Positions 8,102 through 15,726 are shown, numbered from the stretch's first letter. The stretch is 15,726 bases of DNA from an uncultured Clostridia bacterium (GCA_947176445.1 CAMWQK010000004.1:1-15726), one strand, 5' to 3'. Translations and numbers: made by a program. The notes: a model not told the origin generated them from the sequence alone.

Positions 8102-8134
8102 AAAATCCTCCGCTGCGGCGGGGGATTTTGTTTT
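8102..8134 (+). terminator. Rho-independent terminator closing the reductase operon
   Basis: AAAATCCTCCGC (8102-8113) pairs with GCGGGGGATTTT (8118-8129) across a TGCG loop, with one T-G wobble. The downstream T run is TTTTGTTTT. It lies 12 bases after the DUF1893 stop. Confidence 0.88.
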
Positions 8135-8385
8135 GCCGAGCTATAACTTCTGCTTATGCCCCGTATGAATAAAAATAATAGAATAATTGGGAAAATATTC
8201 ATTATTATCCGTATTATTACACACGGCTTCGGGAACGCAAAAGGGTGATTTCAGCCTGAAAACGGGCAAAAAAGGGGTGTTATTCACAAAAAAAGCAGAA
8301 AAAATGAAAAATAGCAACAAAAGGGGCAAAATTGTATAAAAAACTGCAAGATTTTTATTTTTATACAAATGCAAATCGGAATTGC
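8135..8385 (+). other. A/T-rich intergenic region with phased A-tracts and inverted repeats
   Basis: No gene is seen here. An imperfect inverted repeat lies at 8174-8206 (AATAAT-A-GAATA / TATTCATTATT). From 8239 to 8343, A-runs of 4-7 bases are centred near 8240, 8260, 8270, 8291, 8301, 8309, 8320, 8330 and 8340, close to one helical turn apart, which predicts bent DNA just upstream of the 8386 promoter. The short frames in this stretch have no ribosome binding site or recognisable product. Confidence 0.6.
8332..8368 (+). promoter_or_regulatory. 11-bp perfect inverted repeat, possible operator
   Basis: TTGTATAAAAA (8332-8342) and TTTTTATACAA (8358-8368) are perfect reverse complements with a 15-base spacer, so arm centres are 26 bases apart, about 2.5 helical turns. 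The right arm ends 17 bases before the -35 box. It could be an activator or repressor site, an AT-rich UP element, or a weak hairpin. Confidence 0.4.
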
Positions 8386-8414
8386 TTGACACTGCGGGGC
8401 GGCTATGCTATAAT
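8386..8414 (+). promoter_or_regulatory. Perfect-consensus sigma-A promoter of the giant lipoprotein gene
   Basis: TTGACA (8386-8391), a 17-base spacer, and TATAAT (8409-8414) preceded by TGC as an extended -10: all elements are consensus. Transcription should begin near 8421, giving a leader of about 130 bases before ATG 8551. Confidence 0.92.
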
Positions 8415-8420
8415 TACATT

Positions 8421-8550
8421 TAATCTTATAATAAATTCTATAATTTTCGGGCAAGAACACTGCTTATGCGCGAGGTGCGCGTAGATCCGTTTTATTTCAG
8501 CCGTAAAATAAAAAGCATCCGAAGATTTAGAAAATAAAGGAGAAGAATCT
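8421..8550 (+). promoter_or_regulatory. 5' leader of the lipoprotein mRNA with two small hairpins
   Basis: TATGCGC (8465-8471) pairs with GCGCGTA (8477-8483) around GAGGT, with one T-G wobble. TTTTATTT (8490-8497) pairs with AAATAAAA (8506-8513). AAAGGAG at 8536-8542 is the ribosome binding site, eight bases before ATG, and lies outside both hairpins. I do not recognise a known riboswitch; the hairpins may simply stabilise the mRNA. Confidence 0.35.
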
Positions 8551-11500
8551 ATGAAAAAGAAATCATTGCTCGTCTTAATGCTTGCGATGGCGTCGACGGC
8601 GGCGCTCGGGCTCACGGCATGCGGCGAGGAACATGAGGAACACGCCTACTCGCTTGTGAAGTCGGACGCAAACTTCCACTGGAAGGAATGCGAATGCGGC
8701 GAAAAGAGCGAATATGCAATTCACGCCGACGCAAATCACGACGGGAAGTGCGACCTTGAAGGCTGCGGACAGGACGTGCACGTTCACGCGTTCACCACGA
8801 AGTCGGATGCAGATAAGCACTGGCAGGAGTGCGTCTACGGAGAGACGGCGAACGTAGGCAGACATATTGATGAAGACAAGAACGGCAAGTGCGACGTATG
8901 CGACACGGAATTCGTTTCGGAAGACGGTATCGCAAAGGTCATCTTTGTCATGCTCGGAAACGGCGAAGCTCCCGCAACGCAGAAGATCGAAATCGGCGAG
9001 AAGGCGACCGCACCCGAAGCTCCCGTGGCACAGGGCTACATCTTCGGCGGCTGGTATGCGGACGATCGGTTCGACACGGAGTTTGATTTCGACGCGGCGA
9101 TCACGGAAGACGTGCTCGTGTATGCAAAGTGGACGGAGGATACGACCGCCGGTCAGTCGGTGAAATACGCCGCCGAGCTTGAGCTCGAGGGCGAGCAGCT
9201 CACGCCCTTCGGTGCATACAACAAACTTTACTTCAAATATACGGCAACTGCGGCGGGCAGATACGAGCTCCGCTTGCAGCAGGGCGCGGCGAGCCAGAAG
9301 TGCTCGTTCGTTACGAACCTTGGCGAGACTTCGTATTCGGCGGATGCGACCTACTACTTCGACCTTGCGGCAGGGCAGGAACTCATCGTCACCGTGACGC
9401 GCGGCGAGGACGTTACCGATACGCAGGGCGTCGGCGTCTACATTGCCAAGACCATCACCGAGCCTCTTCCCGAGAGCTGGGCGAGCGGTACGTATACCGA
9501 CGGCAACTACTTCGTGACGATCAGCGAAGATAAGAGAACGGTCTCGTTCAGAGAGAGCGGTGAAGACGGAACGAACGTAAGCTTCAACTACATCGGCGGC
9601 GAGAAGAACGCGCTCACCCTTTCGTATAAAGACAGAACGTACGTCATGTCGCCTATGGAAGGCGGCACTTACAAGCTCACGCTGAGCAGCACCGTATACG
9701 TGCTTACCTATGTGGAAGATGCGGAGAACAGAATTCCCGTATCGGCATTCGCGGGTACCTATACCCCTGCGGACGGTAAGTTCAACATGATCGACGAGAT
9801 CGGTATCTATGAGAACGGTAACGGTTACTACCGCGTCGGCACGACGCCGAAGAACATTCAGACGATCGGCGTAAACGGCTGCGTATATCTGACCGACATC
9901 AACACCCTTGTCTATTCCGGATTTACGATGACGCTCAACGTCGACGAAAACGGCGAAGCGGAGAGCATCAACATCATCTATACCAACAACGGTCAGATCG
10001 AGAAGTACGTCTATAACAGAACGGGCGAGGCTCCCGATACTGCTCCTGCCCGTCTTCCCATCGAGGAGAATACGGAGTATTACGGACATACGTATCGGAT
10101 CACCGATACCGGCTACTATCAGAATTGGGGCGGTTCGGGCTACCTCGTAAACATCGACGGCTATGTGAGCGCGACCGACACCTACACCATCGTGGTCGGC
10201 AGGGACAGCACGGTCTATCAGATCAAAATCGAGAACCTCGGCGCAGATCCCGAAGACGACGAGCGCACGATGTATGCGATCAAGCTCTACGATGCGACGG
10301 GCGAGACCCTGGTCGATACGCTGACCGAGTTCAGACCTCTGGAAAATCTCGACGAGCTTCCCGACGCGACGACGCAATCGTCGCTCAATCTGGTGCTCAC
10401 CGACTTCCAGAAGAGCTATCACTTCTACGAGGTCAAGACCTCCGGCTGGTACAAATTCACCTTCGATACGGAGAAAGTCTATATCCGTGCGAATATCACT
10501 ACGGACAAAGTGGACGCAAATTCGCCCGGCGTACTTGTGGCCGATCTCGGAACGGACAACGTCGTCTATCTCGAAGCGGGCACGCTGGTATGCGCGGAGC
10601 TCCGCAATAAGAACGTTGACGAGGGCAACCGCACGTTCTCCGTTCAGAACGTAGGCGAAGCGGGCGCGCCTGTGGGTCGCTATGAGAGCAACCCGATCGC
10701 GATCGACGGGCTCGGTCTGAGCGATACGACCGTTCTTCCTCTGACGGCATATTACTATGAGGTAAGTCTGCCCGTCGGCAAATATCTCGTCTCCGTTCGT
10801 TCGGGCGGCAGCTATTACGTAAAATACGAGCTGGACGGCACGGAGCACGACTATACCGAAGAGACGAGCACGCGGGCGCTCTATACCGCATTCGAAGTGA
10901 CGGATGCGAACACGCCCGTCAAACTCAAAGTCTATTCCACCTCTTCGTATAATGCTACGCTTGGCAACAAAATTTTGTTGGAAGAGGACTACACGGATTC
11001 GACCGTTCTCACCTTTGACGCAGAGAACAAGGGCACGGGTAAGCTCACGCAGAGCGGCGCATACTGCTATGCGGATCTCGCGGGCGACTTCGCTGTTTCC
11101 AACGGTCTGACGATCGGCAGCAACGAAGAGGACGCGCAGGAATTCACGATCTGGCAGAACGGCGAATCGAAGACGGTGAAGAGAGTCAGCCTTTCTTCCG
11201 CAGCGCTTGCGCACGGCTTCAAGATCGAGCTTGCAGACGGACAGGAAGTGGACTACTACGTATACTTCCTCGAAGGCGCACAACAGAATCCCTTCAAAGC
11301 GGAGGGCGCAGGCCGTCACAACTTCCCCTTCCAGGACAACACCGTCACGGCAAAGTGGATCGAATACACAGCTCCCGAAGACGAGGACAGGGTCATTTCG
11401 CTTTCGAGCTCGGTTAAGCGCGCCGTCTACTTCGAAATCAACGGCGTCAAATACGGCTACGATAAGGAAGGAAACGTACAGGCGGGCGGCTTGACCTATG

Positions 11501-14469
11501 AGATCGCCGCGGGCGCAAAGGTCACGATCAAGCTCGGCGTCGACGATGAAAAGAACACCTACGGCGGTTCGTTCACGCTCCTCGTCAACTATAACTTCAA
11601 GAATGCGGAAGCGCTCGAAATGCAGGTCGGCGTTGCGACCGAGGATAAGGCAAGAGCGAACTATGCGGTCGTAAGCATTGCGGCAGGCGAGAGTCTCTTC
11701 TATACGATTGCCGATACCGCGGGCAGTGCCGTTCAGGTATCCTCCTATGCTCCTTTCAAGCTTGTAGACGAAGATACGACGGTATACGAAGTCGAGGGTG
11801 CGAACGGTATCTATACCGCAACCATCCCCGCAGGCAAAAATATCTGCTTCCGTCTGACTTCCGAGACGGCGCAGAACGTCACGTTCGTCATTCCCTATCC
11901 GCTCGGCTCGCTCGGTAACCCGCACGTGGTCAGCGTAGAAAAGGGCACGTACACTTCCGCGACCGTTCCCACGAATGCAACCGTATACTTCACGTTTACG
12001 GAAGGCACGTACGTGGCGACCAGAACGATGTACCGCGTACATTCGACGACGCTTGCGGCAAACACCCCGTTCGACGTAACAGAGGGCGAAGTCCTGTATG
12101 TTACCGGCTTGGCGGAGGGCACGTTTACGATCAGTCCCCGCGTTTCTGCCGATTTCGTCGGTAAGTACACGGCGGGCGATACGACGATCGCTGTCTCGCA
12201 GAGCGCAGCTACGATCGGCAAAAAGACGTATACGATCAGCAAAGTGGTAGAAGGCGTATATACCTTCGCAAGCGGTGAGGAAGAGATCGAGCTCAGCTTC
12301 AGCGTGACCGCCAACAACGATCCCGTGCTCACCTATAACGATGCGGACTACGAGTACATCTACATGTTCACCGAGGAGATGGCGCAGACCTACACGGGTA
12401 CCGGATCAGACAACTACGGTTGGAATACTTTCACCTATAGCTTGACGTTCAACCAAAAGGGTCAGGGCACGTTCACTGCGAGAGGCTCCAGCATCAATAT
12501 CAATCAAGCAGTTCTCATCTCGGAAGGCAAGGGCACCTATAGCTTTGCATACAACAGAGGCACCAATCCCGGAACGGCAACCTTCAAGTTCGGCGCAGGC
12601 GGCGTGATCTCCATCACGTTCAGCGATTACTTCGCGGAAACGACGTTCGATCCGACGACGCCGTTCGAGTACGATCCTTCGGCGAACGATCCCAAGCTTG
12701 CCGACTTCCCCATCGGTGCGATCCAGACGTTCACGGGCACAGGCAAGTTTATGGGAGAAATGGACGTTGAGCTCACGCTTACGCTGAACGATGACGGTAC
12801 GGGTACGTATGCGCGGCTCGGCGGCGGCTACACCGGTAAGATCATGATGCTTCAGGGTGAGTATTCCTTCAAGGATGACGGAAACGACGTCACGTTCACG
12901 TTCGATGAAGACGGCAAGATCCTGCTTTCGGATAGTCGATACGGGAAAACTGCGATTGCGCTCACCCCTGCGACCGAATACGATCCCGCGGTCTTCCACA
13001 TGCTGACTAGAGATCAGGCGGGCACGTATAAGGGCACAGGTACCGTTTGGGGCTCCGCGAATACCCCTGTAACGGTAAGCTTCGACAGAGACGGCGCGGG
13101 CAGAATTCAGTTCGTAATCAAGAACATGGGCAATGAGCAGATCGATGAGGAAATCCAACTCGTGCCGAAAAACGGCAAATATCAGTTCAACTACTTCAAC
13201 GGCAATGCGACGCTTACGATCGAGTTCAACTTAGACGACACGGTTACGATTACCGGCGGAAACTTCCCCGGTGTGAAGCTCAGTCATGTTGCTGCGTTTA
13301 CGGCAAAAGAGGCGGGCGCATACACCGGCACGGGCACGTTCCTCGGAAGCACGGCGAACATCACGCTTACGTTGAATGCAGACGGCACGGGTTCGCTCGG
13401 CTATACCGGTACGGCATACGGGTCCCCGTTTGACATCAGCAATGATTTTGAGGTTTACAAGGACGGCAGCGGATACAAGTTCGTATACGACGGGAACAAC
13501 GCTACGTTCACCTTCGACGAGAACGGTATCATCACGATGGACACCGATAATGTCGGAACGGGCATTACGCTCATGAAGCCGATCTTCACGGAAGATCAGG
13601 CAGGCTGGTATGCGGGCACCGGTACGATGTACGGCATGGACGCTCCCCTGAAGCTGAGCTTCGATATCTACGGACAGGGCAAGTTCAGTTATTTTGCAAA
13701 CAGCGAAGATGTTCTCATTACCTGTTCCGACGGTGTGTATTCGTTCAAGTATAACTACTCGAGTTACGATGGTTCGTTCACGTTCAACGATGACGGAACG
13801 CTCTTGCTGACGACGACCAACATGGGTGAAGACGTTGTAATGACGGCTTACGTGCCTCAATACAATACCGTTACGGCAGGCAACTACACGGGCGTAGACG
13901 GAAACGGTATCACCTATTGGCTCATCGTCAACGACGATCTTGAAACGGTCAAGTATATCATTGCAGATCCCGATAGTCCGACGAATGAAGATTGCACTTT
14001 GTCGCTCAGTGACGGAACGTATTCGTTTACCTATTTCTATGATATGTTTACTGCTACCTTTACGGTAGATGACTACGGCAATATCATGTTGCAGGATGCA
14101 GGTATGACGATCACGCTCGAGCCGACGACGGAAGAGCCGGATATTGGCGGCGGCGGGGATATCGACCTCGAAGAAGCTACCTACGTCGGCGAGATGGTGT
14201 ACGGTGATGTCAGCTATACCGTGACGCTCAGCGTATACAGCGACGGGACAGCGGATTACGAATATGCCGAAATCGCTGAGAACGAAGATGAGGGCGGGTA
14301 TTCCGAAACCTATTCGTGGCTCACGATCAGCGCCTCGGGCAACGGCTATACGTTCACCTACGGTGAGGGCGATTTTGTAACGGTCGTTACGTTCACGATA
14401 GACGGAAATTCGTGCACAGTAACCGATGAGTACTTTGGTACGTTTACTCTGAACAAGATGGAACGCTAA
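8551..14469 (+). CDS. Giant surface lipoprotein with His/Cys repeats, InlB B-repeat and tandem C-terminal beta repeats
   Basis: 1972 residues; I do not recognise the whole protein. A type II signal peptide is clear: MKKK, hydrophobic core, then LTAC with lipid-modified C24. Residues 31-72 and 77-117 form two His/Cys repeats of the pattern HWxECxCGE...H...DGKCDxxxC; the second copy has Tyr96 where the first has Cys49. Residues 128-196 look like a Listeria-Bacteroides (InlB B) repeat, with FGGWYADDRF and LVYAKWTE. Residues about 200-1200 hold several beta-sandwich, PPC-like or lipocalin-like segments, including short GTY modules near 313 and 403 and a PLGSLGNP module near 1116. From about 1281 to the end there are seven tandem repeats. 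The protein has no LPXTG site, so the lipid is the anchor. No catalytic motif is seen. Adhesion, ligand capture or a spacer role are possible. It appears monocistronic with a strong promoter, so it is probably abundant. Confidence 0.85.
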   Translation: MKKKSLLVLMLAMASTAALGLTACGEEHEEHAYSLVKSDANFHWKECECGEKSEYAIHADANHDGKCDLEGCGQDVHVHAFTTKSDADKHWQECVYGETANVGRHIDEDKNGKCDVCDTEFVSEDGIAKVIFVMLGNGEAPATQKIEIGEKATAPEAPVAQGYIFGGWYADDRFDTEFDFDAAITEDVLVYAKWTEDTTAGQSVKYAAELELEGEQLTPFGAYNKLYFKYTATAAGRYELRLQQGAASQKCSFVTNLGETSYSADATYYFDLAAGQELIVTVTRGEDVTDTQGVGVYIAKTITEPLPESWASGTYTDGNYFVTISEDKRTVSFRESGEDGTNVSFNYIGGEKNALTLSYKDRTYVMSPMEGGTYKLTLSSTVYVLTYVEDAENRIPVSAFAGTYTPADGKFNMIDEIGIYENGNGYYRVGTTPKNIQTIGVNGCVYLTDINTLVYSGFTMTLNVDENGEAESINIIYTNNGQIEKYVYNRTGEAPDTAPARLPIEENTEYYGHTYRITDTGYYQNWGGSGYLVNIDGYVSATDTYTIVVGRDSTVYQIKIENLGADPEDDERTMYAIKLYDATGETLVDTLTEFRPLENLDELPDATTQSSLNLVLTDFQKSYHFYEVKTSGWYKFTFDTEKVYIRANITTDKVDANSPGVLVADLGTDNVVYLEAGTLVCAELRNKNVDEGNRTFSVQNVGEAGAPVGRYESNPIAIDGLGLSDTTVLPLTAYYYEVSLPVGKYLVSVRSGGSYYVKYELDGTEHDYTEETSTRALYTAFEVTDANTPVKLKVYSTSSYNATLGNKILLEEDYTDSTVLTFDAENKGTGKLTQSGAYCYADLAGDFAVSNGLTIGSNEEDAQEFTIWQNGESKTVKRVSLSSAALAHGFKIELADGQEVDYYVYFLEGAQQNPFKAEGAGRHNFPFQDNTVTAKWIEYTAPEDEDRVISLSSSVKRAVYFEINGVKYGYDKEGNVQAGGLTYEIAAGAKVTIKLGVDDEKNTYGGSFTLLVNYNFKNAEALEMQVGVATEDKARANYAVVSIAAGESLFYTIADTAGSAVQVSSYAPFKLVDEDTTVYEVEGANGIYTATIPAGKNICFRLTSETAQNVTFVIPYPLGSLGNPHVVSVEKGTYTSATVPTNATVYFTFTEGTYVATRTMYRVHSTTLAANTPFDVTEGEVLYVTGLAEGTFTISPRVSADFVGKYTAGDTTIAVSQSAATIGKKTYTISKVVEGVYTFASGEEEIELSFSVTANNDPVLTYNDADYEYIYMFTEEMAQTYTGTGSDNYGWNTFTYSLTFNQKGQGTFTARGSSININQAVLISEGKGTYSFAYNRGTNPGTATFKFGAGGVISITFSDYFAETTFDPTTPFEYDPSANDPKLADFPIGAIQTFTGTGKFMGEMDVELTLTLNDDGTGTYARLGGGYTGKIMMLQGEYSFKDDGNDVTFTFDEDGKILLSDSRYGKTAIALTPATEYDPAVFHMLTRDQAGTYKGTGTVWGSANTPVTVSFDRDGAGRIQFVIKNMGNEQIDEEIQLVPKNGKYQFNYFNGNATLTIEFNLDDTVTITGGNFPGVKLSHVAAFTAKEAGAYTGTGTFLGSTANITLTLNADGTGSLGYTGTAYGSPFDISNDFEVYKDGSGYKFVYDGNNATFTFDENGIITMDTDNVGTGITLMKPIFTEDQAGWYAGTGTMYGMDAPLKLSFDIYGQGKFSYFANSEDVLITCSDGVYSFKYNYSSYDGSFTFNDDGTLLLTTTNMGEDVVMTAYVPQYNTVTAGNYTGVDGNGITYWLIVNDDLETVKYIIADPDSPTNEDCTLSLSDGTYSFTYFYDMFTATFTVDDYGNIMLQDAGMTITLEPTTEEPDIGGGGDIDLEEATYVGEMVYGDVSYTVTLSVYSDGTADYEYAEIAENEDEGGYSETYSWLTISASGNGYTFTYGEGDFVTVVTFTIDGNSCTVTDEYFGTFTLNKMER
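12391..14466 (+). repeat. Seven tandem protein repeats of about 92-113 residues
   Basis: Repeat starts are near residues 1281, 1394, 1493, 1591, 1687, 1779 and 1878 of the lipoprotein. Each opens with Y/F-x-G-T-G (YTGTGS, FTGTGK, YKGTGT, YTGTGT, YAGTGT, then weaker YTGVDG and YVGEMV), continues with a strand and a DGTGT-like turn (NDDGTGT, DRDGAGR, NADGTGS), then a G-x-Y-x-F strand and an ATFTFDEDG-like strand. More diverged openings at 401-404 (AGTY) and 1204-1206 (GKY) may be older copies. Repeats are diverged at DNA level, so this is not recent slippage. Confidence 0.8.
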
Positions 14470-14505
14470 TGCGTTCGCATGAGCAAGTAAAAACTTAAAA
14501 GCGGC

Positions 14506-14534
14506 GGCGGCTGTTCTCAAAACGAGCAGCCGCC
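14506..14534 (+). terminator. GC-rich hairpin after the lipoprotein gene, lacking a T run
   Basis: GGCGGCTGTTC (14506-14516) pairs with GAGCAGCCGCC (14524-14534) over a 7-base loop with one T-G wobble. On the + strand AAAAC follows instead of a T run, so it may be an inefficient terminator, an mRNA 3'-end stabiliser, or a read-through attenuator. On the minus strand it is followed by CGCCGCTTTTAAG, also not a clean T run. Confidence 0.5.
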
Positions 14535-14583
14535 AAAACTGCTAATTTACGGATTTGTAATTTTGTAAATTTTTGGAACAATT

Positions 14584-15696
14584 ATGAACAAAGACTTTGA
14601 AAAATTCAAAAGAAAAGTATGGATCGATATCCTCGTCAAGTGTGTCTTGGCGGCGCTTGCCGCAGGCGCGCTGGCGGTCAACGCCGTACTTTTGCCGTGC
14701 AAGCTGTGCGGAATTCACCTTCTGTGGGTGTATTATGTGCTGATTGCGCTCGGCGGAATGGCGCTCGGCGGGGGAATTGCGTTCCTCATTCTTCGCACCA
14801 ACGATAAAAAGATCTCCATTCGGCTGGACAGCGAGCTTTCGCTCAACGAGCGCGTGCAGACGACGCTCGAATGCGGGAATGCGCAGGGCGACGTCATCGA
14901 TATGCTCAAAGCGGACACGAACGAGGTGTTGAGTAGGCTTCCCGCGCGGTCGCTTCCCTTCAAACATCTGGTGGTTGCCGCGCTGTGCTGCGTCATCGCA
15001 GTCGCAGGCGTGGTCGCCGTTCCCGTGATCAGCTACACCGTCCCGCCCGTATTTGCGGCGGTGGAGAACCCGCCCGACGATAAAGATCCGCCTCGCCCCG
15101 TCACCGACTGGGAGTACGCGGCGCTCGACGATCTCATCAAATACGTGCAGAACTCCAAAAAGATGGACGAGGCGGTGAAGAGCGGAACGCTCGGTGCGCT
15201 CAACGGGTTGAGAACGGTGCTTCTCAACGGAGTGACGCAGAACAGCCTTTCCGTGTTCGTGCGTAATACCGTTACGACGATCACAAACTGTGTAAAGGAC
15301 GCCAACGACGCGTATCCGAAGATCGACGACGATACGCCGCACCCGCAGGCGCAGGCGAACTCGGAAGAGGAAGCGTACGTCATCACGACGCTGTATTCCA
15401 TCTTCCATCTCCTGCCCGAGGGCGACGAGAACCCGCAGAACCCCGGCAATCTTCCGGGCGACGATCCGGGCACCGGCGACACGGAGCCGGGCGTTGTAGG
15501 ACCCGGAATCTTCAACGAGAACGAGACGCCGTTCTACGATCCTCTGAAGGGGTATGTGACGTGCGGTTCGGCGCGCGGCGAGTACATGGAAAAGGTACAG
15601 CGGGCGTTTGAGGAAGGCGCAATTTCGCGCGAGGAATGGGAATTTATGATGATGACCTACTTCGCCGATTTGGGAAAAATAAATAACGACGATTAA
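14584..15696 (+). CDS. Three-helix membrane protein, likely of a MoxR/DUF58-type gene cluster
   Basis: 370 residues. Membrane segments at about 17-37, 46-70 and 127-149. Between helices 2 and 3 is a short loop with RLDSELSLNERVQTTLE, similar to the 'LD..LgLkERV.TalE' stretch of DUF4175-like proteins encoded beside MoxR ATPases. After helix 3 comes an extended, probably outside, domain with a Pro/Gly/Asp/Glu-rich linker (about 281-309). The C-terminal block YDPLKGYVTCGSARGEYM, then EEGAISREEWEFMM, looks helical. The ribosome binding site is weak (GGA at 14575-14577) and an inverted repeat AATTTAC/GTAAATT (14544-14550, 14565-14571) sits just upstream. I see no convincing own promoter, so read-through from the lipoprotein gene is possible. 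Function unknown; the MoxR link comes from remembered context and the small gap to the next gene. Confidence 0.7.
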   Translation: MNKDFEKFKRKVWIDILVKCVLAALAAGALAVNAVLLPCKLCGIHLLWVYYVLIALGGMALGGGIAFLILRTNDKKISIRLDSELSLNERVQTTLECGNAQGDVIDMLKADTNEVLSRLPARSLPFKHLVVAALCCVIAVAGVVAVPVISYTVPPVFAAVENPPDDKDPPRPVTDWEYAALDDLIKYVQNSKKMDEAVKSGTLGALNGLRTVLLNGVTQNSLSVFVRNTVTTITNCVKDANDAYPKIDDDTPHPQAQANSEEEAYVITTLYSIFHLLPEGDENPQNPGNLPGDDPGTGDTEPGVVGPGIFNENETPFYDPLKGYVTCGSARGEYMEKVQRAFEEGAISREEWEFMMMTYFADLGKINNDD

Positions 15697-15717
15697 ATTT
15701 AAGAGGTTAAAACAAAC

Positions 15718-15726
15718 ATGGACAAC
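15718..15726 (+). CDS. Start of the next gene (three codons visible)
   Basis: ATG GAC AAC at the window edge is preceded by AGAGGT at 15702-15707, 10 bases upstream, and lies 21 bases after the membrane protein's stop. It is probably the next gene of the same operon. A MoxR-type AAA+ ATPase would fit the context, but three codons cannot show it. Confidence 0.5.

Noticed and set aside
8135..8385. Short minus-strand frames in the intergenic region (8141-8392)
   Set aside because: A/T-rich, no ribosome binding site, no conserved-looking product; the stretch looks regulatory.
8575..12042. 1155-codon open frame on the minus strand inside the lipoprotein gene
   Set aside because: It is antisense to a gene with signal peptide, ribosome binding site and repeats. 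Its own translation is Arg/Val-rich with no domain, and such frames arise from biased third bases on the other strand.
13231..14520. 429-codon minus-strand open frame under the C-terminal repeats
   Set aside because: Antisense shadow of clearly repetitive coding sequence, with no family resemblance.

Overview
The window looks like chromosomal DNA of an anaerobic Gram-positive bacterium of the Bacillota/Clostridia type, perhaps a gut lineage. This is inferred from the near-consensus sigma-A promoters, strong AAGGAG-type ribosome binding sites, an ECF-transporter S subunit, a DUF1893 protein, a mucin-type M60 metallopeptidase and a very large InlB-repeat lipoprotein. No sequence match was run. 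Every gene lies on the + strand. I see no tRNA, rRNA, CRISPR array, insertion sequence or phage gene.

Layout. (1) 1-330: C-terminal two thirds or so of a beta-class carbonic anhydrase, cut by the window edge. (2) 410-4738: a 1442-residue membrane-anchored M60/enhancin-type zinc peptidase. It has a Lys/Ala/Pro octapeptide-repeat N-tail, one membrane segment, the HEXXH...E zinc site, a probable PA14-like domain and a discoidin (F5/8 type C) domain, and it is followed by a good terminator (4765-4797). (3) 4822-8134: a self-contained four-gene operon with a consensus extended -10 promoter, two aldo/keto reductases with ferredoxin-like [4Fe-4S] tails, an ECF S component, a DUF1893 protein and a terminator. 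Genes overlap by 1, 1 and 8 bases, so translation is probably coupled. The first reductase carries a one-base deletion just before its catalytic Asp. The second is intact but lacks the usual catalytic Tyr and Lys. (4) 8135-8550: an A/T-rich intergenic region with phased A-tracts, an 11-bp inverted repeat, a perfect-consensus promoter and a leader of about 130 nt. (5) 8551-14469: a 1972-residue lipoprotein with two His/Cys repeats, an InlB-type B-repeat, many beta-sandwich segments and seven tandem C-terminal repeats of about 92-113 residues. (6) 14584-15696: a three-helix membrane protein of the kind found upstream of MoxR/DUF58 genes, then the first three codons of the next gene at 15718.

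Functionally, the two giant proteins are envelope-facing: a host-glycoprotein peptidase and a surface lipoprotein that is possibly adhesive or ligand-binding. The central operon looks like a small redox-plus-uptake module of unknown substrate. The most interesting items are that operon, the tandem-repeat lipoprotein, and the histone-tail-like cytoplasmic extension on the M60 peptidase.
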